NCBI RefSeq assembly: GCF_041504345.1
Contig: NZ_CP167894.1
Coordinates: forward strand, 2,294,001 to 2,358,000
Reading direction: 5' to 3'
DNA length: 64,000 nucleotides
DNA from: Vibrio sp. BS-M-Sm-2
GTDB taxonomy: Bacteria > Pseudomonadota > Gammaproteobacteria > Enterobacterales > Vibrionaceae
In this document: piece by piece, positions 7,146-16,459 of the stretch
Numbering within the stretch: position 1 is the first letter of the stretch
Layout: each line of letters starts with the position of its first letter
Translations under genes and position numbers: made by a program
The notes under the pieces: generated by a model
What the model was told of the DNA's origin: nothing
Database searches by the model: none
Seen by the model: only the letters and a program-made list of their open reading frames with translations

Positions 7146-10100
7146 TTAACGTTGTGGGTAAGTGCATAAAATGGACTTCGATTTCATTGACGTCTATTTT
7201 GCTATTGTTGATAGCCTTGCTCGGTTTTGTTTTGTTCACCAATCCGGGGTTGAACACCGTGCTGTGGGGCGCTGAAAAAGCATTGCCACAACTTAAAGTG
7301 GAAAGTACTAAAGGCGCTCTTTTTCCAAGCTTTACGCTTAATAATGTCCAGTTCAAAGATGATAGCCTTCATATCGATACTAAGGTTCAAAAGCTGAACT
7401 TGGCTATTAATCCACGCTGTCTGCTCGATCCTAAGCTGTGTGTCGATCGTTTAGCTATTCAAGGGTTGGACTTCGCATTTACTGAATTACCGCCAGCTTC
7501 TACAGAAGAAGCAGAGCCTACACCGCCCGTAACATCGGTGAAAACACCACTACCAATAGTGATCAACCGTATTGCTTTGTCTGATATCAAACTGAATATC
7601 TTGGGGCATGAAATTGAATGGAGCTTGTTCTCCACAGCTCTGAGTATGCAGGGTGAAAAGCTGACGGTATCGCCAACCTTGTTCAATGACCTCAAAGTTA
7701 AGCTTGCTGAGTCGACAAAAGAACCGCAAACCGAAAAGGTAGAGCCAGAATCAACCGTTAAAACAGCGATCGAGCTGCCTGAAGTCTGGATTCCTTTACA
7801 GGTTGTACTGGAGCGTTTTGACCTCAACCGTTTCACCTTAGAACAAGAAACCCCAATTGTAGTGAACCACCTTGGGCTAGAAGCTCGAGCAGGTAAACAT
7901 ACGGTAGATGTTTCCACTCTAGACCTCGATATGCCACAAGCAAGCGCTAATCTTGCGGCTAAGGTTGAGCTTAAAGGTGGTTACCCGTTAGATCTTTCTT
8001 TAGATGCTTTGGTGAAAGAAACCGACCTTGCTGGCCAGAAACTGTCGCTGAAGGCGCAAGGCAGCGTGGCTAAACTGCATCTAGATTCTCAGTTTTCTGA
8101 ATCGATTGAGGCAAAACTGTCTGGGGATATTCAACCCCTAGAGCCAACTCTACCATTTGACCTTCTTTTAGAGGGAGGTAAAGCGCAATGGCCTCTTACC
8201 GGAAAAAGCGATTACCAAGCTGCAATTGATAAATTCAAAGCCAATGGCTCATTAGATGGTTTTAATGTGCAGCTCAAAGGCGAAGCTAATGGTAAGGATA
8301 TTCCTGCGTTAGCCATCGACCTACAGGGTAAAGGTACCACTGAGCAGATTGAGCTCGAGCGTCTAAAGCTGAACACGCTAGGCGGTGAACTTAACGGTGT
8401 CGTTAAAGCGAACTGGAAGAGTCTCGTTAACTGGCAAGCTGACGTGACACTCAAAGATATTCAACCGGGCCTACAGTGGCCAGAAGCCGAGGGTAACATT
8501 AGCGGAAGCATAGTCACCTCGGGTGAGTTGACGGAAGCGGGCGGTTGGGCGATTGAGCTACCTAAGCTTGATATCGAGGGTATCTTGCGTGATTACCCGT
8601 TGGACATCGAAGGTCAGTTGTCAGCGTCGGATCGTAGTGCAAGTGGTGAGCCTAAACTGCAAACCAGCGGCTTGAGCTTGGCTCATGGTGTTAACTCGAT
8701 TAAGGCACAGGGACAGCTTGATAAGCAATGGGATATGGGCGTTGATATTTACTTCCCTGAGCTGGTGAAAAGTGTTCCAGACTTGAAAGGACAAGTGATT
8801 GGTAACATCCAACTTAGCGGCCCCACGAAAGAGCCTGAAGTCGATCTTGCACTTAATGTTGATAAGGTCGATTGGAATAACGAAGCAACACTAGAATCCC
8901 TATCGCTTAATGGTTCGGTGGTTCCCCTACCATTGCCTGAAGCTCAAGCCGATCTTGTATTAAAAGCTAAGAACCTAACCTATCAAGATCAAAGCGTGGA
9001 AAGCATTGATCTTACGGTGAGTGGTGGCGAAAAGAAACACACAGTGACACTTGATGTGATATCCGACATCGTGTCGACTAGCTTGGCTATCTCTGGAGAA
9101 TTGATTCAGAAGCCTTCTCTTATTTGGGATGGCTCGTTAGACAGAGTCAAAATCACCACTCAGCAGGGGCCTTGGGTATTAGACCAGCCTGTCGCGATAA
9201 AGGCGGATGTCGATAAGCAGTTTGCCGACGTTCAAGCTCACTGTTGGAAACAATCTAGTTCGAGTGTGTGTCTGGATGAGGATATCCGCGCCGGAAAATC
9301 AGGTGAGGCCAAGATTGCAATCAACCAGTTCGACTTCGAGCAGATCAAAGCCTTTGTTCCTAAAGAGACGCAACTGCAAGGTTTAGTGAATGTTAAAGCT
9401 CATGCCAAGTGGTCTGAACAAGGTGAGCCTGAGGTTACGGTAAGCGTTGATATGCCGAAAGGTCAGGTTGTTCAACAAGTTGGCGAGCCAATCACACTGG
9501 GTTGGGAAAGTGTTGCATTGAATGCCCAGCTAAAAGACAACAAACTGGATGCCGATTTTAATTTGGATGTTTCCGACAATGGTGATCTGTCTGGAACGGT
9601 GTCGCTACCGGATATTCTTGTCGAAGACAAAATGGTCGATGCTGCAATTAAGCTGACTACGTTCCACCTCGATTTCTTGCAACCAATCCTAGGTGAGTAC
9701 AGCCTATTGAAAGCTGACCTTGAGAGTGTTCTTCAAGTTAAAGGCTCTTTGATGCACCCTCAAGTTTTTGGTCAGTTCTCGGTTGATGGTATTCAAGTCA
9801 AAGGCGATGTGACGCCTGTTGATGTGAAAGATGGCCGTATCGATCTCGACTTTGATGGTTATAGTGCAAAACTGGATGCGAATGTAGAAACGCCTGACGG
9901 TCATCTTGATATTGAGGGAACCGGAGATTGGCAAGATCTTAAAGCATGGCACTCTAACGTTAGAGTTTTTGCCGATGAGTTGATGGTTGATATCCCGCCG
10001 ATGGTCAAGGTTAAGGTCGTACCTGATATGACTATTGATGTCACGCCCGAGCTGGCAAAAATTACGGGTGACATAGCACTACCATGGGGACGAATTGTGG

Positions 10101-10900
10101 TAGAAGACTTACCACCGTCAGCGGTTGGTGTGTCTTCCGATCAGGTGATATTGAACAAAGATCTTGAGCCTGAAAGTGAAGATACGATCCCATTCAATGT
10201 GATGACCAATATTAATATCTCCATTGGTGATGACTTTAAATTGTCTGCCTTCGGTCTTGAAGGCGACTTGGTTGGTAAGCTCAATGTAGCTCAAAAAGAC
10301 CAAGGCCCATTCATCACTGGTGAAGTGAATATCGTCGATGGTACTTACCAATCATTCGGGCAAGACCTCTTGATCGAAGAGGGTAAAATTCTAATGAATG
10401 GTCCACCGGATCAGCCATATGTAGCCATTAATGCGATTCGTAACCCTGATAATACTCAGGATGATGTGACCGCAGGTATTCGAGTGACAGGCCCTGCGAC
10501 AGAGCCGACCATCGAGATTTACTCTGATCCAGCGATGCCACAAGCGAACGCGCTGTCTTATATTTTGCGTGGCCAAGATATCGATGGTGAGTCGAGCGGT
10601 TCGATGACAACAACCTTGATCGGTTTGAGTTTGGCGAAGAGTGGTAAGGTTGTTGGCGAAATCGGCGAAGCCTTTGGTGTACAAGATTTACAACTGGATA
10701 CAGCAGGCTCTGGGGATGACTCTCAGGTTACGGTAAGCGGCTATATTCTCCCAGGTTTACAGGTGAAATATGGTGTGGGTATCTTTAACTCGTTAGGCGA
10801 GTTTACCGTTCGTTATCGATTGATGCAGGATCTCTACGTTGAGGCAGTATCGGGTCTAGACAGTGCTGTGGATCTTCTCTATCAATTTGAATTTGAGTAA
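7142..10900 (+). CDS. tamB: Translocation and assembly module inner-membrane protein TamB
   Basis: A 1252-residue AsmA-like bridge protein. A single N-terminal membrane anchor (about residues 10-33) is followed by a very long beta-rich periplasmic region that would form a hydrophobic groove, and by the C-terminal DUF490/TamB domain with the SYILRGQDI segment. It pairs with TamA, and members of this family are implicated in moving phospholipids to the outer membrane. The 4-bp overlap with tamA shows one operon. Length is similar to E. coli TamB, and I see no frame break over the 3.7 kb. Confidence 0.95.
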   Translation: MINVVGKCIKWTSISLTSILLLLIALLGFVLFTNPGLNTVLWGAEKALPQLKVESTKGALFPSFTLNNVQFKDDSLHIDTKVQKLNLAINPRCLLDPKLCVDRLAIQGLDFAFTELPPASTEEAEPTPPVTSVKTPLPIVINRIALSDIKLNILGHEIEWSLFSTALSMQGEKLTVSPTLFNDLKVKLAESTKEPQTEKVEPESTVKTAIELPEVWIPLQVVLERFDLNRFTLEQETPIVVNHLGLEARAGKHTVDVSTLDLDMPQASANLAAKVELKGGYPLDLSLDALVKETDLAGQKLSLKAQGSVAKLHLDSQFSESIEAKLSGDIQPLEPTLPFDLLLEGGKAQWPLTGKSDYQAAIDKFKANGSLDGFNVQLKGEANGKDIPALAIDLQGKGTTEQIELERLKLNTLGGELNGVVKANWKSLVNWQADVTLKDIQPGLQWPEAEGNISGSIVTSGELTEAGGWAIELPKLDIEGILRDYPLDIEGQLSASDRSASGEPKLQTSGLSLAHGVNSIKAQGQLDKQWDMGVDIYFPELVKSVPDLKGQVIGNIQLSGPTKEPEVDLALNVDKVDWNNEATLESLSLNGSVVPLPLPEAQADLVLKAKNLTYQDQSVESIDLTVSGGEKKHTVTLDVISDIVSTSLAISGELIQKPSLIWDGSLDRVKITTQQGPWVLDQPVAIKADVDKQFADVQAHCWKQSSSSVCLDEDIRAGKSGEAKIAINQFDFEQIKAFVPKETQLQGLVNVKAHAKWSEQGEPEVTVSVDMPKGQVVQQVGEPITLGWESVALNAQLKDNKLDADFNLDVSDNGDLSGTVSLPDILVEDKMVDAAIKLTTFHLDFLQPILGEYSLLKADLESVLQVKGSLMHPQVFGQFSVDGIQVKGDVTPVDVKDGRIDLDFDGYSAKLDANVETPDGHLDIEGTGDWQDLKAWHSNVRVFADELMVDIPPMVKVKVVPDMTIDVTPELAKITGDIALPWGRIVVEDLPPSAVGVSSDQVILNKDLEPESEDTIPFNVMTNINISIGDDFKLSAFGLEGDLVGKLNVAQKDQGPFITGEVNIVDGTYQSFGQDLLIEEGKILMNGPPDQPYVAINAIRNPDNTQDDVTAGIRVTGPATEPTIEIYSDPAMPQANALSYILRGQDIDGESSGSMTTTLIGLSLAKSGKVVGEIGEAFGVQDLQLDTAGSGDDSQVTVSGYILPGLQVKYGVGIFNSLGEFTVRYRLMQDLYVEAVSGLDSAVDLLYQFEFE

Positions 10901-10949
10901 CACTTTGAGCGGTGATTGATTAGCGGATGACGAATGCTAGGGAGTGAGT

Positions 10950-11306
10950 ATGCAGCACCTCATTTTTGTTTATGGGACATTGAGAAAAGACCAATCGAAC
11001 CACCACTATTTAAAACAGTGTGAGTGTTTAGGAAGGTTTGACACACCTGAGGAATACGCACTTTTTGATTTAGTTGCGTATCCGGCGATGATTTTCGGAA
11101 AGAAAAGTGTCGCTGGCGAGGTCTATATCATTAACGACGAAATTTTGGAGTCGCTCGATCGGCTAGAAGATGTTCCTGTTGAGTATCGTCGCGAGCAAAT
11201 AGAGACTATATTTGGATTAGCATGGGTATATTTATATCAGCTTGATCTAACAGCTAATAAAGAAATACTTTCGGGTGACTGGTGTAAGCAGAACAACCCG
11301 CTATAG
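10950..11306 (+). CDS. ytfP: Gamma-glutamylcyclotransferase-like protein YtfP
   Basis: A 118-residue protein of the GGCT-like fold, recognised by VYGTLRKDQSNHHYL at the N-terminus and by the GEVYIINDEILESLDRLE segment. I place the start at the ATG at 10950, which has AGGGAG five bases upstream; a GTG at 10944 falls inside that ribosome site. It follows tamB by 49 bp without a terminator and is probably co-transcribed with it, as in other gammaproteobacteria. The biochemical substrate of this subgroup is uncertain. Confidence 0.88.
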   Translation: MQHLIFVYGTLRKDQSNHHYLKQCECLGRFDTPEEYALFDLVAYPAMIFGKKSVAGEVYIINDEILESLDRLEDVPVEYRREQIETIFGLAWVYLYQLDLTANKEILSGDWCKQNNPL

Positions 11307-11387
11307 TGAATGAACTACTGGAAGCATTCTGACGCAATAGCTAAAAGTCTCAATGTACAGGCTAGTCTTTTCCACTAGGAGGAAATT

Positions 11388-11744
11388 ATGAAATATCTAT
11401 TATTGGTGCTATCAGTAATGTTATTTGGTTGTGCGCAAACTCCGCCACCAACGTCAATGAACACAGCCGATTGGCAGAGCTTTGGCGAAGAAATGGCGCT
11501 AAAAGGAAAAATCAAGCAGACTGAAGCAAGTTTGGCTGAAGCCGCGTCTTCACCATCCATTGATGCAGACTTATATGGCGCTTATGGTCAGGGTTATGAA
11601 ATGGGTAAAACTCAGTATTGTTCTCAAAACCCGAGAGCGCTAGGGCGCCGTGGTGAGACTTACCTTGGGATTTGTGACGACGTCGATAAATGGTTCCGTT
11701 TCAACTACGAACGTGGTGCTGAATCAAAGTATAGCGTTCAATAA
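11388..11744 (+). CDS. DUF2799-like lipoprotein
   Basis: A 118-residue lipoprotein. The signal sequence ends in the lipobox LFGC with Cys15 as the acylated residue, and no Asp follows it, so outer-membrane sorting is expected. The mature part has a TADWQSFGEEMALKG segment and a C-terminal half with YGQGYEMGKTQYC and GICDDV, which resembles the DUF2799 family of small lipoproteins. A strong AGGAGG ribosome site precedes the ATG. The function is unknown. It sits between ytfP and the convergent fbp, with a shared terminator after it. Confidence 0.75.
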   Translation: MKYLLLVLSVMLFGCAQTPPPTSMNTADWQSFGEEMALKGKIKQTEASLAEAASSPSIDADLYGAYGQGYEMGKTQYCSQNPRALGRRGETYLGICDDVDKWFRFNYERGAESKYSVQ

Positions 11745-11773
11745 TTCGGTGATTGTTTAACGCAGCGAACAAC

Positions 11774-11805
11774 AAAAAGCCAGCATATGAATGCTGGCTT
11801 TTTTG
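11774..11805. terminator. Bidirectional terminator between the lipoprotein gene and fbp
   Basis: AAAAGCCAGCAT pairs with ATGCTGGCTTTT across a 4-base loop. A-rich and T-rich flanks make it functional on both strands, as expected between two converging genes. Confidence 0.92.
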
Positions 11806-11836
11806 ATGACGTTAATTTTATAAATAAACGAATGGT

Positions 11837-12847
11837 TTAGTCTGGGTTAAGCTCAAGAAACTCTTCTACTTTTTTTACCATGCTCTTCGAACCGACAAAG
11901 AAAGGTACACGTTGGTGTAGCTCTGTTGGTTTGATATCCATGATGCGTTGGGCACCATCGGAGGCGATACCACCAGCTTGCTCCATTATGAAGGCTATTG
12001 GGTTGCACTCATACAATAGACGCAGCTTGCCTTGAGGATGGCTTTCTGTACTTGGGTACAGGTAGATGCCGCCTTTAAGTAGGTTACGGTGAAAATCAGA
12101 GACAAGAGAACCAATGTAGCGAGAAGTGTAAGGACGATTATCACTTGGTTCGCTTTCCTGACAGTACTTGATGTACTTCTTAACACCTGTAGGGAAACGA
12201 ATGTAGTTACCTTCGTTGATTGAGTAAATCTTACCTTCGTCAGGGATCATCATGTTTTCATGAGATAGACAGAAGGTACCCAGTGATGGGTCGTAGGTGA
12301 AGCCATTTACGCCAGCACCTGTTGTGTAAACAAGCATGGTTGAAGAACCGTAAATTACGTAACCCGCAGCTACTTGCTTGTGTCCAGGTTGTAGGAAATC
12401 TTCTTGTGTTGGTGGAGTACCAATCGGTGATACTCGGCGGTAGATTGAGAAAATTGTACCAACCGATACATTCACATCGATGTTTGAAGAACCATCAAGT
12501 GGATCCATCAGTACAACGTATTTTGCGTTTTTGTTGAGCTCTTTATTGAAGGCGACGGCTTCGTCTTCTTCTTCACTCGCGACACCACAAACTTGGTCTC
12601 GGGCTTCAAGTGCGGCTTTAAATTTGTCGTTAGCGTACAGGTCTAGCTTTTGTTGCTCTTCACCTTGAACGTTGTCTGTACCAACAGCGCCAGTAATATC
12701 GACAAGACCTGCCTTGTTAATTTCGCGGTTAACAATTTTTGCAGCAAGACGAATTGATGACAAAAGGGATGATAGATCACCGCTTGCATGGGGGAAGTCA
12801 TTTTGTTTTGCAACAATGAACTCACCAAGGGTGCGCATCTCAGACAT
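11837..12847 (-). CDS. fbp: Fructose-1,6-bisphosphatase class I
   Basis: A 336-residue cytoplasmic enzyme that removes the 1-phosphate of fructose 1,6-bisphosphate in gluconeogenesis. The metal-binding motif [16 protein letters not shown] is at about residues 110-125. ASEEEDEAV and the C-terminal [13 protein letters not shown] segment are family hallmarks. The ATG is preceded by AAGGAA. It stands alone, transcribed away from mpl and toward a shared terminator. Length is typical. Confidence 0.96.
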   Translation of the reverse strand: MSEMRTLGEFIVAKQNDFPHASGDLSSLLSSIRLAAKIVNREINKAGLVDITGAVGTDNVQGEEQQKLDLYANDKFKAALEARDQVCGVASEEEDEAVAFNKELNKNAKYVVLMDPLDGSSNIDVNVSVGTIFSIYRRVSPIGTPPTQEDFLQPGHKQVAAGYVIYGSSTMLVYTTGAGVNGFTYDPSLGTFCLSHENMMIPDEGKIYSINEGNYIRFPTGVKKYIKYCQESEPSDNRPYTSRYIGSLVSDFHRNLLKGGIYLYPSTESHPQGKLRLLYECNPIAFIMEQAGGIASDGAQRIMDIKPTELHQRVPFFVGSKSMVKKVEEFLELNPD

Positions 12848-13117
12848 GTTATTTCCTTAAACTTCTCTGAATATTAGGGGGATTTGAGCACTATAGAATT
12901 GGCCTCTTGTACGGGCTTTATTCATCTAGACGCTTACCTAAATTCTAAAGGCTAGATCTTTTTAATGGTAATGAACTAAGCGACGCAGATCTCACTTACT
13001 ATGTCGACTAAATTTGTTTTGCATTGCCGCTCGCTTTTAACCGCTATTTAATGATAATGAGTGCAAGCCGTTTTAATTAGGGCATCGTTTATTTAGCCAA
13101 GCGTTTGGAAGCAATTT

Positions 13118-14476
13118 ATGCATATTCATATCTTAGGAATTTGTGGCACCTTTATGGGTGGTGCTGCGGTATTGGCTCGTCAACTAGGTCACAAGGTTAC
13201 CGGTAGTGACGCGAATGTTTACCCACCAATGAGCACTTTGTTGGAATCTCAAGGGATTGACATTATTGAAGGGTTCGACCCTAGCCAACTCGAGCCAAGG
13301 CCGGATCTCGTGGTTATCGGTAACGCGATGAGCCGTGGTAACCCGTGTGTTGAGTATGTATTGGATAACAATCTTAGATACACCTCTGGCCCTCAGTGGT
13401 TGCAAGAATTCTTGCTGCATGACCGTTGGGTGTTGGCGGTATCGGGAACGCATGGTAAGACCACGACATCAAGCATGCTGGCTTGGGTCTTGGAAGACTG
13501 TGGCTATGCACCGGGCTTTTTAGTTGGCGGTGTGTTGGGTAACTTTGGTATCTCTGCTCGCCTTGGTGAAAGCATGTTCTTCGTGGTCGAAGCTGACGAA
13601 TATGACAGTGCTTTTTTCGATAAACGATCTAAGTTCGTCCATTACCACCCAAGAACCTTGGTCATGAATAACCTAGAGTTCGATCATGCGGACATCTTCG
13701 ATGATCTTGAGGCGATTAAACGTCAGTTCCATCACTTAGTGCGCACTGTGCCAAGCAATGGCCGTATTTTCTCACCTAAACAAGATGTGGCTATTCAAGA
13801 TGTTCTATCTCGTGGCTGTTGGAGTGAGACTGAATCAAGCGGCGAGCAAGGCGATTGGGATGCTAAGAAGTTAGTCAAAGACGGCTCTCAATTTGAGGTC
13901 TACTTCCAAAATGAATGTGTTGGAACGGTAAACTGGGATTTAGTGGGCGACCACAACGTAAACAATGCCTTGATGGCGATAGCAGCTGCACGACACGTAG
14001 GTGTGACTCCTGACTTAGCGTGTGAATCACTAGCTACTTTCATTAACACTAAGCGCCGCTTGGAGTTTAAAGGCGAGGTGGCAGGTGTTTCTGTTTATGA
14101 CGATTTTGCTCATCACCCAACGGCGATTGAACTTACGCTAGGCGGGTTACGTAATAAGGTCGACACTAAGAAGATCATTGCCGTTTTAGAGCCTCGTTCT
14201 GCCACCATGAAACGTGGTGTGCACAAAGAAACCTTGGCTGATTCGTTGAAGCAGGCGGATTCTACCTACTTATTCCAACCGGGTAACATTGATTGGTCGG
14301 TTCAAGATGTTGCAGACGCTTGTCACCAACCTGCACACGTGAGTGATGACATGGATGCATTCGTTGCTAAAATTGTCTCAGAGGCACAAGCGGGTGACCA
14401 AATCTTGGTAATGAGTAATGGTGGCTTTGGTGGTATTCACCAAAAACTGTTGGATGGATTGGCACTCAAAGGCTAA
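13118..14476 (+). CDS. mpl: UDP-N-acetylmuramate:L-alanyl-gamma-D-glutamyl-meso-diaminopimelate ligase
   Basis: A 452-residue Mur-ligase-family enzyme that recycles the murein tripeptide by joining it to UDP-MurNAc in the cytoplasm. The Rossmann-type start HIHILGICGTFMGG, the ATP-binding loop GTHGKTTTSSML (about residues 110-121), EADEYDSAFFDKRSK and the late VYDDFAHHPTAI motif are all present. GGAAG precedes the ATG. The 270-bp gap to fbp contains its promoter, but I could not single out boxes. ubiX follows 38 bp later with no terminator. Confidence 0.95.
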   Translation: MHIHILGICGTFMGGAAVLARQLGHKVTGSDANVYPPMSTLLESQGIDIIEGFDPSQLEPRPDLVVIGNAMSRGNPCVEYVLDNNLRYTSGPQWLQEFLLHDRWVLAVSGTHGKTTTSSMLAWVLEDCGYAPGFLVGGVLGNFGISARLGESMFFVVEADEYDSAFFDKRSKFVHYHPRTLVMNNLEFDHADIFDDLEAIKRQFHHLVRTVPSNGRIFSPKQDVAIQDVLSRGCWSETESSGEQGDWDAKKLVKDGSQFEVYFQNECVGTVNWDLVGDHNVNNALMAIAAARHVGVTPDLACESLATFINTKRRLEFKGEVAGVSVYDDFAHHPTAIELTLGGLRNKVDTKKIIAVLEPRSATMKRGVHKETLADSLKQADSTYLFQPGNIDWSVQDVADACHQPAHVSDDMDAFVAKIVSEAQAGDQILVMSNGGFGGIHQKLLDGLALKG

Positions 14477-14514
14477 CGGCATCCACGACCTTATAATTTG
14501 AAGTAATTGAGAAC

Positions 14515-15138
14515 ATGACAAAACACGATAAAGCGATAACTCTTGCTTTCACTGGCGCATCCGGTGCGCCTTATGGCCTACGTTTACTTGAATGCCTTTT
14601 GGCGGCCGATTATCAGGTCTATTTGCTGATTTCATCGGCTGCGCGAGTGGTATTGGCGACCGAGCATGAGCTTAAGTTACCTGCTGGGCCGGATGCGGCG
14701 AAACAAGCTTTGGTTAAACACCTTGGCTGCGCCCCAGAAAAGCTTGTGGTGTGTGGCAAAGACGACTGGTTCTCACCGGTTGCCTCTGGTTCAGCAGCGC
14801 CTAAGCAGATGGTAGTGTGTCCATGTTCTGCGGGAAGTTTGGCTTCGATTGCACACGGCTTGTCGGATAACTTGATTGAGCGAGCAGCAGACGTGGTCAT
14901 GAAAGAGCGAGGTCAACTGTTATTGGTAGTTCGTGAAACGCCATTTTCTACGCTTCATCTAGAGAACATGCACAAACTATCGACCATGGGCGTGACGATC
15001 ATGCCTGCGGCTCCGGGGTTTTATCACCAACCTAAGTCTATTGAAGATCTGGTCGACTTTATGGTGGCGCGTATTCTTGATCATCTTGGTATCGAACAAG
15101 GTTTAGTGCCACGTTGGGGCTACGATCAACGTAATTGA
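14515..15138 (+). CDS. ubiX: Flavin prenyltransferase UbiX
   Basis: A 207-residue enzyme that attaches a dimethylallyl group to FMN to make the prenylated cofactor used by UbiD in ubiquinone synthesis. The N-terminal FMN-binding [16 protein letters not shown], the internal [15 protein letters not shown] and the prenyl-phosphate-binding [16 protein letters not shown] are clear. It is probably co-transcribed with mpl (38-bp gap). The TPP riboswitch of the next unit starts 50 bp after its stop. Confidence 0.94.
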   Translation: MTKHDKAITLAFTGASGAPYGLRLLECLLAADYQVYLLISSAARVVLATEHELKLPAGPDAAKQALVKHLGCAPEKLVVCGKDDWFSPVASGSAAPKQMVVCPCSAGSLASIAHGLSDNLIERAADVVMKERGQLLLVVRETPFSTLHLENMHKLSTMGVTIMPAAPGFYHQPKSIEDLVDFMVARILDHLGIEQGLVPRWGYDQRN

Positions 15139-15187
15139 TCCAAACTTGATAGCTTATTGTTAAAAATCAAATTACAATTCTGAACAC

Positions 15188-15293
15188 TCATCGGGGAGCG
15201 AACCATTCAAATAATGAATGCGAGCTGAGATCAAGCAGATGCTTGGGACCCGTAAACCTGAACCAGATAATGCTGGCGTAGGAATTGAGTTAG
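15188..15293 (+). promoter_or_regulatory. TPP riboswitch (THI box)
   Basis: The conserved elements appear in order: CGGGGAGCG at 15192-15200, GCTGAGA at 15224-15230, GGGACCCG at 15245-15252, AACCTGAACCAGATAATGCTGG around 15255-15276, then CGTAGGAA. ACTCA and TGAGT can form the closing P1 stem. It precedes thiBPQ, so thiamine pyrophosphate should repress the thiamine transporter. Confidence 0.95.
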
Positions 15294-15306
15294 GAACAAC
15301 CTCTAC

Positions 15307-15350
15307 CGTTCTCCTCCCTCAAACCTGTGCCGCTCAGACTATGGAGAGCG
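15307..15350 (+). promoter_or_regulatory. Predicted Shine-Dalgarno-masking hairpin upstream of thiB
   Basis: CGTTCTCC at 15307-15314 can pair over 8 positions (one G-U) with GGAGAGCG at 15343-15350, which is the ribosome site of the GTG start at 15355. This fits a translational OFF state for the riboswitch. No T-tract follows, so it is not a terminator. Confidence 0.5.
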
Positions 15351-15354
15351 TCCA

Positions 15355-16347
15355 GTGAAATTCACATTAACTACTCTTGCTGTTACTACAGCGATCTCTT
15401 TTTCTGCCTTTGCTGCAGACAATACTTTGACCGTATACACCTATGACTCTTTTGCTGCGGATTGGGGCCCTCGTCCTGCCGTTGAAAAAGCATTCGAAGA
15501 AAAATGTGGTTGTGATGTGAATTTTGTCGCGCTAGAAGATGGCGTCTCTATCCTGAACCGTTTACGTCTTGAAGGGGGCAATAGCAAAGCCGATATCTTG
15601 CTAGGTCTCGACAACAACCTGATGGCTGAAGCGAAAGCGACGGGCTTATTGGCTGAGCATAATGTTGATACTTCATCAGTAACGCTTCCTAATGGTTGGA
15701 ACGATAGCACTTTTGTTCCCTATGACTTTGGCTACTTTGCTTTTGTTTACAACAAAGAGAAGTTGGCAAACCCGCCGAAGAGCTTGAAAGAACTGGTTGA
15801 GCTGCGAGATGATCTTAAGGTTATCTACCAAGACCCACGTACATCAACACCAGGTCAAGGCATGATGCTTTGGATGAAGTCGGTATACGGTGATGAAGCG
15901 ACAGCAGCATGGAAGAAGCTTGCTCAGAAAACAGTGACTGTAACCAAAGGTTGGTCTGAAGCTTATTCTATGTTCCTAGAAGGTGAGTCGGATTTAGTGT
16001 TGTCTTACACAACGTCTCCGGCTTACCACATTATTGCTGAGAGCGATTCTAAGTACGCAGCAGCAAGCTTCGAAGAAGGGCATTACACTCAAGTTGAAGT
16101 GGCCGCTAAAGTTAAAGGCAGTAAGAACGAGAAACTGGCTGATGATTTTATGGCGTTTATCCTAAGTAATGAATTCCAATCGGCGATGCCAACAGGCAAC
16201 TGGATGTACCCAGTGACCGATATTGAGCTTCCAAAAGGGTTCGAGCAACTTACGGTTCCTCAGAAAGCGCTAAGCTTCACGCCTGAAGAAATTGCCGCTA
16301 AGCGCAAGCCTTGGATCCGAGAGTGGCAGAGCGCACTTACTTTTTAA
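15355..16347 (+). CDS. thiB: Thiamine ABC transporter, periplasmic binding protein
   Basis: A 330-residue periplasmic protein that captures thiamine and its phosphates. The signal peptide (about residues 1-20, ending SFAAFA-like AFAA) is followed by LTVYTYDSFAADWGP, the hallmark start of mature ThiB, and by YDFGYFAFVYNKE. The start is GTG at 15355 with GGAGAG upstream; the codon is weak but the frame and signal peptide fit. It lies downstream of a TPP riboswitch and upstream of thiP and thiQ, so the transporter is complete here. Confidence 0.95.
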   Translation: MKFTLTTLAVTTAISFSAFAADNTLTVYTYDSFAADWGPRPAVEKAFEEKCGCDVNFVALEDGVSILNRLRLEGGNSKADILLGLDNNLMAEAKATGLLAEHNVDTSSVTLPNGWNDSTFVPYDFGYFAFVYNKEKLANPPKSLKELVELRDDLKVIYQDPRTSTPGQGMMLWMKSVYGDEATAAWKKLAQKTVTVTKGWSEAYSMFLEGESDLVLSYTTSPAYHIIAESDSKYAAASFEEGHYTQVEVAAKVKGSKNEKLADDFMAFILSNEFQSAMPTGNWMYPVTDIELPKGFEQLTVPQKALSFTPEEIAAKRKPWIREWQSALTF

Positions 16348-16459
16348 CTTACTATTTAAAAAATGAGCTTTCTAACGTACTTTAAAAAAACTAGCTTTCT
16401 GTATTTAAAGGTTCATTCGTTATGTTTGGAGTGAACCATTTACGGTAAAAAATCAATTT

